Source of the DNA: Mogibacterium sp.
GTDB taxonomy: Bacteria; Bacillota; Clostridia; Peptostreptococcales; Anaerovoracaceae
Reading direction: 5' to 3'
DNA: 64,000 bases
Assembly (NCBI GenBank): GCA_017404265.1
Contig: JAFRCS010000012.1
Span: 1 to 64,000, forward strand
Shown: positions 5,773-14,964 of the stretch, piece after piece
Layout: the number at the start of each line of letters is the position of its first letter
Numbering within the stretch: the stretch's first letter is position 1
The notes under the pieces: generated by a model
Database searches by the model: none
Told to the model about the DNA's origin: nothing
What the model saw: only the letters and a program-made list of their open reading frames with translations
Position numbers and translations under genes: made by a program

Positions 5773-8313
5773 ATGAAAAAATCTTTAATCATCATAATCA
5801 ATGTGGTCATCATGGCAGCCATATTGATCTTTGTAGTCCTCTACTCCGGAGCTGAAAGCAAAGCCTCATACCAGAGGCAGATAGAACACTTTGAAGATTC
5901 AACAGTCACCATGGAGCAAGTGACTGAAAACTATCTGGAGAGCGAACAGAAGATCTGTGATATTTGGGCGCGCTATATCAACAACAATACCATGACGATG
6001 GAAGAGGCTGCCGCTTATATCCGCTCTTTGCATATGAGTGATGACACTTCGGCGCATCTGATCTTCCCTGATACACTTGAGGGCCTTTCCACACGCCCTA
6101 AACAGGGCACTGATGATGACTTTGCTGTTTCATATAAACGGGTAGATCTCCTGAAGGACGTGGACTGGATCGATGAGACCGGGAAGTCTATAAACATTAC
6201 CCGCGCTTACACCAATCCTATGAATGGTGAGCAGGCTCTTGCTTTCTGTAACATGGTTAAGCTGCATGATCCGGAAAGCGAAGCGCCAAAGACCGCGGTT
6301 CTGCTGCGAGTCATACCTATCTCAGTGCTGGAACAGAAATGGGTTTTCCCGCAGACAGAGCTTGTGAACGCAGAACTGTCTATGATAGACGGTAACGGTG
6401 ATTACATCCTTAAAGGAGACAGCTTTAAGAACTCAAGCTTTTTTGAATTCTACAAATCATATAATCCAACAGACCCTGAATCGTCGGAGGCTCTGTTCGA
6501 CAGGATCACATCTTCAACAGGTTCCGTTCAAATGGACAACTCGCACAAACAGGAGTGCGTACTTGCCTTTACACCTGTATCGGCTGCTGCCGGCTGGACG
6601 CTGCTGGGTCTCGTGCCTGCTGAGGATCTCAATACAGGTACAGAAAACTGGCTGCTGATCGGAGTTGTTTCAGCCGGTCTGCTTATCCTGTTCCTCGCCG
6701 ACCTGCTCTATATTCTTTACTTCAACAAGAGACTCCAGATCACGGCCAGAGAAGCGGAATCCGCAAATAAGGCAAAGACGGACTTCCTTTCCACCATGTC
6801 ACACGACATCCGAACTCCGATGAATGCCATCATAGGCCTTACGACGATAGCTGAGAAGAACATCGGTGATGACGAGTCGACAAGTGAAAGCCTTAGAAAG
6901 ATCGGTCTTGCCAGCAATCATCTGCTGACGCTGATCAACGACATATTAGATATATCGAAGGTGGAAAGCGGAAAACTGAAACTGAGTCCGCTGACATTCT
7001 CCATTGTAGAAACGGTCGAGAACCTCGTAACGGTTTCACAGCCGATGATCAAGGAAAAGAATATTGAATTCAGCTTTAACATCAATCAGATGGAGAAGGA
7101 GTATCTGTATACAGATCAGCTCCGTCTGAACCAGATCTATATCAATATTCTGTCCAACGCGATCAAATATACTGAACCGGGAGGCCGTGTCAGTGTAGAC
7201 CTGCGCCAGGAAAAGAGTGAGAAGCCGGGCTGCATAAGGCTCACATATGTCGTATCGGATACAGGTATCGGCATGAGCCCGGAATTCATGGAAAATATGT
7301 ACCAGCCTTTCTCGCGTCAGACTGACAGCCGCGTCAACAGCATACAGGGAACCGGCCTTGGTCTGGCCATTACAAAGCAGATGGTCGAACTGCTGGGCGG
7401 AACGATCGACTGTCAGAGCGAACAGGGAAAAGGAACGACCTTCACTGTCGTACTGGATATCCCTGAAGCTGACAGGCAGCGCGAAGACATGCAGCTTGAA
7501 TCCATCGATGTTCTGATCGTTGATGACGACGAGGTCATGCTTCAGACAACTGTTGATATCCTCGAGTCTCTTGGGGCGTCAGCGGAGCAGGCGCAGAACG
7601 GACTGGAAGCGCTCGGCATGATAGAGCACAGACACCTTTCCGGAAGGGATTACGACGCTATTATTATTGACTGGAAGATGCCTGAGATAGACGGTCTTGA
7701 AACGATAAGGCGTATCCGTGCGGAGATAGATAAAGACATTCCGATCCTGCTTATCTCCGCGTATGACTGGTCAGATATAGAGGATAAAGCGAAAGAAGCC
7801 GGAGCGAATGCCTTTGTAAGCAAACCGCTGTTCCGCTCTACCCTCTATGACAAGATCAACGATCTTATCGGAAAAGAGTCGATCTCTACTGAGCCTGAGG
7901 ATGATTATTCCGATCTGCATGGGCTGCACATCCTCATAGCCGAGGATAATGACATCAACTGGGAGATCATATCCACAATACTGACCATGTACGGGATCAC
8001 TACAGACCGTGCGGAAAACGGCCGGATCTGCGTGGATATGATGAGCACGGCTACGGAGGGCAGCTATGAACTGATCTTCATGGATATACAGATGCCGGAG
8101 ATGAATGGTCTGGACGCGACCAGGGCTATCCGGAAACTGGAGGATCCTTGGGCGTCCTCCATTCCTATCATCGCGATGACGGCAGACGCGTTCTCAGAAA
8201 ACGTCACGGAATGCCTGGAAGCGGGAATGGATGGACATATTGCGAAGCCTGTAGACATAAAATTAGTTATCAAAGAGGTCCGAAGAATCAAGGATAGAGG
8301 AGGACAAAAATGA
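5773..8313 (+). CDS. Hybrid sensor histidine kinase with two receiver domains
   Basis: An 846-residue membrane kinase. TM1 is at 4-25, an extracytoplasmic sensor (dCache/PAS-like by length) covers ~26-290, and TM2 is at 294-317. HisKA follows with phosphoacceptor His344 (FLSTMSHDIRTPMNA), then HATPase_c (N box near LSNAIKYT, G1 DTGIGM, G2 GTGLGL). Receiver 1 has Asp633 (IIIDWKMPEIDG) and Lys in FVSKP; receiver 2 has Asp771 (IFMDIQMPEMNG) and AKP near the end. No output domain is present, so it must signal through a phosphotransfer partner or receiver 2. ATG 5773 has GGAG upstream. The last codons overlap the start of a solute-binding lipoprotein by 4 nt, which suggests that the lipoprotein feeds ligand to the sensor. 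Confidence 0.93.
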   Translation: MKKSLIIIINVVIMAAILIFVVLYSGAESKASYQRQIEHFEDSTVTMEQVTENYLESEQKICDIWARYINNNTMTMEEAAAYIRSLHMSDDTSAHLIFPDTLEGLSTRPKQGTDDDFAVSYKRVDLLKDVDWIDETGKSINITRAYTNPMNGEQALAFCNMVKLHDPESEAPKTAVLLRVIPISVLEQKWVFPQTELVNAELSMIDGNGDYILKGDSFKNSSFFEFYKSYNPTDPESSEALFDRITSSTGSVQMDNSHKQECVLAFTPVSAAAGWTLLGLVPAEDLNTGTENWLLIGVVSAGLLILFLADLLYILYFNKRLQITAREAESANKAKTDFLSTMSHDIRTPMNAIIGLTTIAEKNIGDDESTSESLRKIGLASNHLLTLINDILDISKVESGKLKLSPLTFSIVETVENLVTVSQPMIKEKNIEFSFNINQMEKEYLYTDQLRLNQIYINILSNAIKYTEPGGRVSVDLRQEKSEKPGCIRLTYVVSDTGIGMSPEFMENMYQPFSRQTDSRVNSIQGTGLGLAITKQMVELLGGTIDCQSEQGKGTTFTVVLDIPEADRQREDMQLESIDVLIVDDDEVMLQTTVDILESLGASAEQAQNGLEALGMIEHRHLSGRDYDAIIIDWKMPEIDGLETIRRIRAEIDKDIPILLISAYDWSDIEDKAKEAGANAFVSKPLFRSTLYDKINDLIGKESISTEPEDDYSDLHGLHILIAEDNDINWEIISTILTMYGITTDRAENGRICVDMMSTATEGSYELIFMDIQMPEMNGLDATRAIRKLEDPWASSIPIIAMTADAFSENVTECLEAGMDGHIAKPVDIKLVIKEVRRIKDRGGQK

Positions 8314-9605
8314 AAAAAACTATATGCATGCTCTTGACGGCGCTTATGATCCTGGGACTGGCCGCATGCGGCTCAGAGAAACAGGAAGCAGCGACCGGAG
8401 AAGGATTCAGCCCGGCTTTGGATACTGCCACCGACTGCCATATCACTGTAGCCGGCGGTTACGACAACTTTGAGGCGCTGGAAGCTGAATTTGACAGCTT
8501 CAACGAGTATTATCCAAATGTGGAATTGACGTTTACAAAGGTCGATGACTATAACAACATGATCGGCATGGTCCTGGACGGAAACGACGCACCTGACATT
8601 TACGTCAATTACTCCTGGATGTACGGCCGCGAGCAATATCAGTCTTCAATAGATCATGCTGAAGATTTATCCGATCCTGAACTGGGCCTTGATCTGGACT
8701 GCATCCGCAGCAATATCATTTTGAATACAAGCGACGGTACGCTTCCGATGGTACCGGTCTTTGCCAACACCTACGGCATGCTTGTCAATAATGATCTTTT
8801 CGAAAAAGAGGGCCTGAGTGTTCCGACGACTTATCAGGAACTGGTAGATGTATGCAATGCGTTCCGCGAAAAGGGATATGAAAACCCACTGATGGGCTTC
8901 ACCAAAGAGGAGACAACATCCCTCTACACTCTTACTGCATATCCGTACTTCTGCGAAACAGTGGCAAATGATGCGGAAGCTGTCAAAAAGCTCAACGCTC
9001 TTGATACTCCAGCAGGTGAATATATGCGGCCTACGCTTGAGAAGATGGAGCAATTCATGAAAGATGGTTGCGCGGATCCTGACGCCTGCGCAGCAATCGA
9101 AGACAACTATGAAGCCGTGATCCTGCGTTTCTTTGAAGGCGATGTGCCAATGATGACCTGCTCCGGAGATACCGTATCCGGAACAAAGAAGCGTGAGAGC
9201 CGTTCCGAGGCATTCATCGCGAACCCGTTTATATATACCTTTGTTCCGGTCCCTATGTCGGACGATGGCGCTAATTTCCTTGATATGCCGAATCTGCAGT
9301 TCTCCGTCAACAAGGACAGCGGAAATCTGGACATGGCAAACGAATTCATGCGTTTCCTGATCACATCACAGGAACTGAACAAGATGGCGCAGAACAAAGG
9401 CCTTATGTCGCCGACTAAAGACCTGTCTTTCAACAACATGTACGCGGCATTCGGAGACGTTCCGGAATCCCGCATACTGTCACCGGAAGTGATCGGACTT
9501 ACGGATGACGCTGTCAAACAGGTGAGGCAGGCGAATTACGGCGTTTGTACGGGCGCAATGACCATAGATGAGGCCATTGCCGGGTATGGCACGTTTACAG
9601 ACTGA
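8310..9605 (+). CDS. Extracellular solute-binding lipoprotein (family 1), coupled to the histidine kinase
   Basis: A 431-residue protein with a lipoprotein signal (GLAAC, lipidated Cys20) and the fold pattern of family 1 (sugar/oligopeptide ABC) solute-binding proteins: ITVAGGYDNFEALEAEFDSFNEYYPNVEL at the start, and a central TYGMLVNNDLFEKEGLSVPTTYQEL. No ABC permease or ATPase is adjacent. It starts within the last four bases of the kinase gene (ATGA overlap), so the two are translated together. I infer that it presents a ligand to the kinase sensor instead of, or as well as, delivering it to a transporter. The ligand is not deducible. Confidence 0.88.
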   Translation: MKKTICMLLTALMILGLAACGSEKQEAATGEGFSPALDTATDCHITVAGGYDNFEALEAEFDSFNEYYPNVELTFTKVDDYNNMIGMVLDGNDAPDIYVNYSWMYGREQYQSSIDHAEDLSDPELGLDLDCIRSNIILNTSDGTLPMVPVFANTYGMLVNNDLFEKEGLSVPTTYQELVDVCNAFREKGYENPLMGFTKEETTSLYTLTAYPYFCETVANDAEAVKKLNALDTPAGEYMRPTLEKMEQFMKDGCADPDACAAIEDNYEAVILRFFEGDVPMMTCSGDTVSGTKKRESRSEAFIANPFIYTFVPVPMSDDGANFLDMPNLQFSVNKDSGNLDMANEFMRFLITSQELNKMAQNKGLMSPTKDLSFNNMYAAFGDVPESRILSPEVIGLTDDAVKQVRQANYGVCTGAMTIDEAIAGYGTFTD

Positions 9606-9645
9606 CAGCAAGGAAAAACTCTTCATGAGCTGCTGAAGTAAACAT

Positions 9646-10452
9646 ATGGACAAAACACAGGAAGAACAGAGGGTCTGGCTGATAGAAAAGCTGAAGGCCG
9701 AAAACCCTATCTACAAAAAAATACCGGTCCCTATGGATGAGCAGGGACAGAAGGACCTGCTGCGCAGCCTCATGAACGTACGGATGGCAAGTCCTGTCAG
9801 TGAGGAGTTCCGAAGCATACAGGACGCGTATCTCAGACGCGAGAGCATTATGAAAGGGATAGTCGATATCAGCTCCATCCCGTCATGCGAAACTGATCCA
9901 CAGCTTTCGGTCTGGCAGGGCGATATAACCAGGCTCAAGGCAGACGCGATAGTCAATGCCGCAAACTCTCAGATGGAGGGGTGCTTTATTCCGTTGCATG
10001 CCTGCATAGACAACTGCATCCATACAGCCGCCGGTGTACAGCTGAGGCTGGAATGCGCAAACAGGATGAGACAGCTGAGGATGGAGTTTGGTGAAGATTA
10101 CGAGCAGCCAACTGCCGTACCGATGCTTACGGACGCTTATAATCTGCCCTCGAGAAAAGTGATACACATAGTGGGGCCGATAGTACAGTTTGAACTGACG
10201 CCTGAACTGGAGAAGGATCTTGCGGACTGCTACGCGAATACGCTCGACATGTGCCTTGAGAACGGACTCAGAAGTGTGGTGTTCTGCTGCATCTCGACCG
10301 GTGTATTCCACTTTCCTAATCAAAGAGCCGCGGAGATTGCGGTGCAGACAGTGAAGAAGTGGATCTCTGAACACGATGGCACTATGGACAGGATCATATT
10401 CAATGTGTTCAAGGACACAGACAGGGACATATATGAGCGATTGCTGCAATGA
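9646..10452 (+). CDS. Zinc-containing macrodomain protein-ADP-ribose hydrolase
   Basis: 268 residues. The macrodomain occupies ~85-268: LSVWQGDITRLKADAIVNAAN is the ADP-ribose phosphate loop, followed by GCFIPLHACIDNCIHTAAG, whose spaced Cys/His residues match the Zn-binding loop of the Zn-macro (SirTM-associated) class, and later the CISTGVFHFPNQRAAEIA segment. The N-terminal ~80 residues are helical. Family members remove ADP-ribose from proteins (Ser/Asp/Glu linkages). In many Firmicutes they sit with SirTM, GcvH-L and lipoate ligase genes; none is seen here, and the gene follows the solute-binding lipoprotein by 40 nt. The ribosome binding site is weak. Confidence 0.88.
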   Translation: MDKTQEEQRVWLIEKLKAENPIYKKIPVPMDEQGQKDLLRSLMNVRMASPVSEEFRSIQDAYLRRESIMKGIVDISSIPSCETDPQLSVWQGDITRLKADAIVNAANSQMEGCFIPLHACIDNCIHTAAGVQLRLECANRMRQLRMEFGEDYEQPTAVPMLTDAYNLPSRKVIHIVGPIVQFELTPELEKDLADCYANTLDMCLENGLRSVVFCCISTGVFHFPNQRAAEIAVQTVKKWISEHDGTMDRIIFNVFKDTDRDIYERLLQ

Positions 10453-10521
10453 ACCTGTCCGGTATCTGGGACAAGGAAGAACTCCTTAAAAACATACAGT
10501 AAGCAAAAACTGCAAAAAATG

Positions 10522-10550
10522 TTAACATGTGGATATAAGTGCATTATATG
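10522..10550 (+). promoter_or_regulatory. Probable promoter of the [FeFe] hydrogenase gene
   Basis: TTAACA at 10522-10527, 17-bp spacer, TATATG at 10545-10550; initiation near 10557 would leave a ~28-nt leader with AGGGAG. Confidence 0.5.
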
Positions 10551-10584
10551 AAAGCAGACCCGTAACAGGGCAGGGAGACCACAT

Positions 10585-12174
10585 ATGAAAGGAATGAACA
10601 CAGAAAAAAGCCGTCTGCGTCATAAAGTGTTTACGGAGATAGCGAGATTCGCCTATGAAGGCGGAGGCTCTGAAGCGCTTGATGATCTTCCGTATCAGAT
10701 GGTAAACGGCGATGAGGACCCGTACAGGCACTCGCTGTTTCTGGAAAGGGCGATTGCCGGAGAGCGCTTAAGAGTTGCAATGGGCATGGCAATAAGGCCT
10801 GTCAACGAGCACACACCTACATCCAAAGGCGTCGATGAGAGCATGATAGAGGAGAAATACTATGAACCTCCTCTGATCGATATAATCCGCTTCGCCTGCC
10901 ACAGCTGTCCGGAAAAAAGAGTATACATCACTGACGGATGCCAGAATTGTCTGGAACATCCGTGCATGGAAGTCTGCCCTAAAAAATGCATTTCATATGA
11001 CAGGGACCTGCGCCGCAACGTCATAGATACCGAAAAATGCATCAAGTGCGGCTTGTGCATGAAGGCATGCCAGTACAGCGCCATAATCAAGCAGGAGAGA
11101 CCATGTGTAAAGGCGTGCGGCCTTGGCGCCATAGGAGAGGACGAGTACGGTCACGCGATGATAGATCAGGATAAGTGCGTGTCATGCGGCATGTGTCTCA
11201 ACAGCTGCCCGTTTGCCGCTATCGTAGACAAGGGCCAGATATATCAGACCATAAAGGCCATAGAATCCGGTACTCCAGTGTATGCAATAGTGGCTCCTGC
11301 TATCGCGGGCCAGTTCGGTAAAGACCTTACGGATACAAGGATGAAATCGGCGTTCGGAAAGCTCGGATTCAAGGACGTGATGGAGGTAGCCATCGGAGCC
11401 GACCTCTGCACCATAGAAGAAGCCGAGCACTTCCTCAGGGAGGTACCTGAAGAGCTTCCTTTCATGTGTACCAGCTGCTGCCCTGCGTGGTCCATTATGG
11501 CAAAGACGCATTTCCCTGAGTACGCGGACACCATATCCATGGCTCTCACACCGATGGTACTTACTGCAAGACTGGTAAAGAAAATGCATCCTGAATGCAA
11601 GATAGCGTTCATCGGGCCGTGCCTGTCAAAGAAGCATGAGGCAAGCAGACACACAGTGAAGAGCTATGTGGACTTTGTGCTGACGTTTGAGGAACTTGCG
11701 GGCATGTTTGACGCAAAGGACGTGGTCTTCGCTGAATGCGAAGAAGGAGAGCCTCTTAGAAAGGCCAGCAGCGACGGTTTTGGTTTTGCCATCAGCGGCG
11801 GAGTAGCGCAGGCTGTTGCCAATCACATAAAGAGAGTGGATCCTGATCGTGAAGTCAAAATAGTACGCGCGGAAGGTCTTGATGAATGCATCAAGATGAT
11901 GAAGAAGGCCGCTGCGGGAGAGTATAACGGATACCTGCTTGAAGGAATGGCTTGTCCGGGAGGATGCATAGCGGGGGCCGGTACCCTTCAGCCGCTCAAC
12001 AAGGCAGCTTACTCAGTGGGCGTCGCGCAAAAGGAAGCGCCGGTAGCCAATGCTATCGACAGTCAGTACGCAGACCTTCTTCCGGCGCTCGAACATATCC
12101 AGGAAGAACTCAGCAAGCAGGAAGTGCCTGAGCCGATCAACAGAGTAAAGATCGATATGCTCACCTATAAATAA
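10585..12174 (+). CDS. Monomeric [FeFe] hydrogenase (group B-like)
   Basis: 529 residues. Residues ~105-215 contain several Cys clusters for [4Fe-4S] centres (CHSCPEK, CQNCLEHPCMEVCP, CIKCGLCMKAC, CVSCGMCLNSCP). The H-cluster domain has L1 CTSCCPAW (295-302), L2 IGPCLSKKHE (343-352) and L3 MACPGGC (455-461). L1 with Ala in place of the usual Gly and the GPC form of L2 place it near group B enzymes of Clostridia, which lack the long NADH- or ferredoxin-domain architecture. It would couple ferredoxin oxidation to proton reduction in the cytoplasm. Maturases HydEFG are not in this window. It has its own promoter and a strong terminator, so it is monocistronic. Confidence 0.92.
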   Translation: MKGMNTEKSRLRHKVFTEIARFAYEGGGSEALDDLPYQMVNGDEDPYRHSLFLERAIAGERLRVAMGMAIRPVNEHTPTSKGVDESMIEEKYYEPPLIDIIRFACHSCPEKRVYITDGCQNCLEHPCMEVCPKKCISYDRDLRRNVIDTEKCIKCGLCMKACQYSAIIKQERPCVKACGLGAIGEDEYGHAMIDQDKCVSCGMCLNSCPFAAIVDKGQIYQTIKAIESGTPVYAIVAPAIAGQFGKDLTDTRMKSAFGKLGFKDVMEVAIGADLCTIEEAEHFLREVPEELPFMCTSCCPAWSIMAKTHFPEYADTISMALTPMVLTARLVKKMHPECKIAFIGPCLSKKHEASRHTVKSYVDFVLTFEELAGMFDAKDVVFAECEEGEPLRKASSDGFGFAISGGVAQAVANHIKRVDPDREVKIVRAEGLDECIKMMKKAAAGEYNGYLLEGMACPGGCIAGAGTLQPLNKAAYSVGVAQKEAPVANAIDSQYADLLPALEHIQEELSKQEVPEPINRVKIDMLTYK

Positions 12175-12190
12175 GGCCGCGAACCCAATA

Positions 12191-12218
12191 AAAAAAGACT
12201 CATTCCTGAGTCTTTTTT
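12191..12218. terminator. Bidirectional terminator between hydrogenase and corA
   Basis: A symmetrical 12-bp stem, 12191-12202 pairing with 12207-12218, around TTCC; the A and T tracts serve both strands. Confidence 0.88.
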
Positions 12219-12221
12219 AAT

Positions 12222-12986
12222 TTATAGCCATTTGTTTTTCCGGAAGAGCCACAACATGATAGCGATGATTCCGACACAGAGCGTGATCACGAAAGGATAA
12301 CTGTAGACCCAACCAAACTCCGGCATCATGAGGTTCATTCCGTACCATCCGGCGATCAGAGAGAGCGGAAGGAAGATCGATGTGATAACGGTGAAGAATT
12401 TCATCAGGTTGTTCTGTTCTATGCCGATGTGAGCTTCATATGCCTGCCGTATCTGATCAAGGTATTCCTGTGTGCGGAGGCAGTGGTTGAGAAGCTTGTC
12501 GTATTTGCTGTCAATGAAGCTGTAGGAAGAATCTATCACAGCCAGGTCAGTGGTCAGCATTTCCATTCTCTCAAAATAACGCCTCATGCCCCAGCTTTCA
12601 TTGCGGAAAGCATGAATAGTCCCAAAGTTTTCCTCGGTAACACCCTTGCCGCCAAACAGGTTCTCTTCAAATGAAATAATCTTATCGTCAAAGCTGTCGA
12701 GTATCGAGAGATCATTAGTGGCGATCGCAAGCAGTAATCCAAAAAGTTCGTTGCCCTTGGAATCATCCGCATTTTTCCCGAGCTCAAGAATTTCCTTGTT
12801 TTTTGCCCAGAAATGGGTCTCCGAAGGTGTTGAATAGATCATCATCGGGGAATTATCAATCCAGCGGGATGACAGCAGTATACCGTCCCCGGTTTTGATC
12901 ACGTAGTCCAAAGAGGTCCGCAGTCTGTGAGCGGTCTTTTCGTCTATAAGCGACAGGATCTTATCGCGGGTATCCTGAATGATCAT
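12222..12986 (-). CDS. corA: CorA-family divalent cation transporter (short form)
   Basis: 254 residues, shorter than the usual ~310-350. The N-terminal cytoplasmic domain is compact. A long helix precedes two C-terminal membrane helices. The selectivity motif is present as WYGMNL at the end of TM1, with MPE in the loop that follows (MMPEFGW), and a basic tail RKNKWL ends the protein. It should form a pentameric Mg2+ (or Co2+/Ni2+) channel. The start has AGGAGG upstream on the minus strand (GGAGGGATAAAAC then ATG). It converges with the hydrogenase gene over a bidirectional terminator and is divergent from the SHOCT protein gene. Confidence 0.9.
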   Translation of the reverse strand: MIIQDTRDKILSLIDEKTAHRLRTSLDYVIKTGDGILLSSRWIDNSPMMIYSTPSETHFWAKNKEILELGKNADDSKGNELFGLLLAIATNDLSILDSFDDKIISFEENLFGGKGVTEENFGTIHAFRNESWGMRRYFERMEMLTTDLAVIDSSYSFIDSKYDKLLNHCLRTQEYLDQIRQAYEAHIGIEQNNLMKFFTVITSIFLPLSLIAGWYGMNLMMPEFGWVYSYPFVITLCVGIIAIMLWLFRKNKWL

Positions 12987-13109
12987 GTTTTATCCCTCCT
13001 TATTATCTTCTGTTTGTATTCTATTTACTTGAGTATCGAAATGTCAATAATTGTGTGATATCATCTCAACGTAAAGACAAAAGCCCCGGTGTGAAGGGAG
13101 GATATGGAC

Positions 13110-13523
13110 ATGTATCATGAGATAGAAGGAAATCTCAGCATAGAACCCATCATCTTTGATGATGACGAGCTGATCGCCCGCGGCCAGCATTACCCGTATT
13201 CCGAGATCGAATCGCTTGAGATCACCAGCGCACCGCTGTTTTCCTCATACGGGATACTGACGCTGCGTACACAGGGCAAGGACCATGCCATCCCGTTTTA
13301 CCGCTCAAGAAAGAGCAAGCTTGAACTTGCGCTGAGAGATTTCAATAAGCTGCGCGAAGGAGGAGACAGCGGTCAGCCGGGCGCCGCGCAGACAGCGCAG
13401 ACAGCCGGACGGACAGTTTCCGATCCCTATGAGGAGCTAAAGAAACTGAAAGAACTGCTGGACCTGGGCATAGTCACTGAAGAAGAATTCAATATCAAAA
13501 AGAAACAGCTGCTGGACCTTTAA
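13110..13523 (+). CDS. Small protein with PH-like N-terminal part and C-terminal SHOCT domain
   Basis: 137 residues. Residues ~1-80 form a beta-rich unit (IIFDDDELIARGQHYPYSEIES, GILTLRTQGKDHAIPF) like the PH/DUF4429-type modules often found ahead of SHOCT. An Ala/Gln/Thr linker (QPGAAQTAQTAGRT) leads to a clear SHOCT motif (DPYEELKKLKELLDLGIVTEEEF). SHOCT modules are short oligomerisation or membrane-associated helices; the molecular function is not known. Two in-frame ATGs exist: 13104 lies only 2 nt after the GGGAGG and 13110 lies 8 nt after it, so 13110 is preferred. Confidence 0.7.
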   Translation: MYHEIEGNLSIEPIIFDDDELIARGQHYPYSEIESLEITSAPLFSSYGILTLRTQGKDHAIPFYRSRKSKLELALRDFNKLREGGDSGQPGAAQTAQTAGRTVSDPYEELKKLKELLDLGIVTEEEFNIKKKQLLDL

Positions 13524-13538
13524 GATCCAGCAGCTGTT
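13503..13538. terminator. Bidirectional terminator overlapping the end of the SHOCT gene
   Basis: AAACAGCTGCTGGA (13504-13517) pairs with TCCAGCAGCTGTTT (13526-13539) and the stop codon lies in the loop. A/T tracts flank both sides, so it also ends the convergent dehydrogenase operon. Confidence 0.8.
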
Positions 13539-13570
13539 TCTTTTATGTTTTATTGTTTAAGAGGTTTCTA

Positions 13571-14890
13571 TTACAGAACGTGCTTTCCGTACATAGCATC
13601 CTGCTCTTTTCTGAGCTTATAGATCAGAGTGTTCTTGTCGAGCTCTACCATGTCGTATGTGATGAGGTCGCCCTTCTTGCAGTCGACTTTCATAACAGCG
13701 TTCTTGTTGATCAGACCGAATGGTACATAACCCTTTTCTGTAGCTTCCTTCTCTGTGCAGATGGAGCCGAGCGTTGTGTATCCGCCGATTCCGTCGAGGT
13801 TCTGGCCGGCCTTGAGGTCGATCTTAGCTCTTGTGATGCACTCAGCTACGAGTCCGTCCTTGGCTACGCAAGTCTTCTCGCCGTCGATAACTGCCTTGGC
13901 AACTGTGAGAGGTGTCTCGAGGTTGCAGAGGTGATATGGTCTGTAGAGTGTCCAGAGTGGTCCAGGACCCATGCTGTGGTACTGCAGCTGATAGGCGATC
14001 TCAGCATTGTCTGTTGAAACTGTTACGAATACTCCAGGAGCGATTCCGTTTACGTACTCAACTACGCCGTGCTTGTCGAGGATTCCGCCGTCTTTCTTCA
14101 GCTTGAAGATCTCGTTGAGCTGCTTAACGCCCTCTGTTCCAGGAGCTGTTGCAGGGCCGTGTCCGCCGATAACGTCAGGAATAAGACCTGTGTAGTTGCA
14201 CATAGCAGTCATCTCTACCATTGTCTTTGTGCCGTCCTTGAAAGCGCAGAGCATTCTTGGGCTCATCTTGCGGCGTGTAGCCTCTTCGAGTACTGTGTCA
14301 GGGTTGCACTCATAGTCGAGCTTGTTGTTCTTGCCCTTGCCCATAACTTCTACGTTGAGACCCATAGCCTTTGCGAAGCAGTAGAGCTCCATGACAGCGC
14401 CCGGCTCGTCTCCGGCGGAACCTGTGTAGATAACGCCGTGATCCTTAGCGAACTTGTCGAGGTAAGGTCCGATAACAACGTCTGTCTCAACGTTGAGCAT
14501 TACTACATGCTTACCGTTCTTCATAGCGTCTGTAGCAACCTTAGCGCCTACATCAGGAACTCCTGTGCAGTCGATGACAGCGTCAACGCCTTCTGCAGCG
14601 GATACGAAAGATGCATCACCGCAAGCAACATACTTGCCGGCTGCGATACCAGCGTTTGCTTCTTCGAGAGTGTTTGCAACAACGATATCCTCGTCAGCAA
14701 CTTCTGCATACTTGAAAGCCTGTACTGCAAGATCTACGTTGATGTCAGATACGATAGCCGGTGTCATTCCCTTCATGAGAACCATCTGTGTAACCATTCC
14801 GCGGCCCATCTGTCCTGCGCCAACGATACCGACCTTGATGATCTTGCCTTCTTTTTCTCTCTGCTCGAGTTTCCAGTTCATGTTAAGCAT
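13571..14890 (-). CDS. NAD(P)-dependent dehydrogenase with C-terminal SAF domain (COG4091 type)
   Basis: 439 residues. A Rossmann nucleotide-binding motif is at ~18-31 (VGIVGAGQMGRGM), followed by a homoserine-dehydrogenase-like catalytic region (GVDAVIDCTGVPDVGA, GDEPGAVMELYCFAKAMG). The last ~100 residues form a SAF-like domain (VAKDGLVAECITRAKIDLKAGQNLDGIGG). Family members are labelled predicted homoserine dehydrogenases, but many sit in sugar clusters. Here it lies 74 nt behind the glucitol-type PTS IIA gene, on the same transcript, so I infer that it oxidises the polyol phosphate delivered by this PTS. ATG 14890 has AGGAGG nine bases upstream. Confidence 0.82.
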   Translation of the reverse strand: MLNMNWKLEQREKEGKIIKVGIVGAGQMGRGMVTQMVLMKGMTPAIVSDINVDLAVQAFKYAEVADEDIVVANTLEEANAGIAAGKYVACGDASFVSAAEGVDAVIDCTGVPDVGAKVATDAMKNGKHVVMLNVETDVVIGPYLDKFAKDHGVIYTGSAGDEPGAVMELYCFAKAMGLNVEVMGKGKNNKLDYECNPDTVLEEATRRKMSPRMLCAFKDGTKTMVEMTAMCNYTGLIPDVIGGHGPATAPGTEGVKQLNEIFKLKKDGGILDKHGVVEYVNGIAPGVFVTVSTDNAEIAYQLQYHSMGPGPLWTLYRPYHLCNLETPLTVAKAVIDGEKTCVAKDGLVAECITRAKIDLKAGQNLDGIGGYTTLGSICTEKEATEKGYVPFGLINKNAVMKVDCKKGDLITYDMVELDKNTLIYKLRKEQDAMYGKHVL

Positions 14891-14964
14891 AATAGTAATC
14901 CTCCTTAAATCGATCCTATGCTTTGATATGAGTTTTTATCTTTTGAGTGAAATTGTTATCAGTT

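Noticed and set aside
13571..14890. Housekeeping homoserine dehydrogenase
   Set aside because: The C-terminal SAF domain and the co-transcribed PTS IIA gene argue for a sugar-pathway enzyme.
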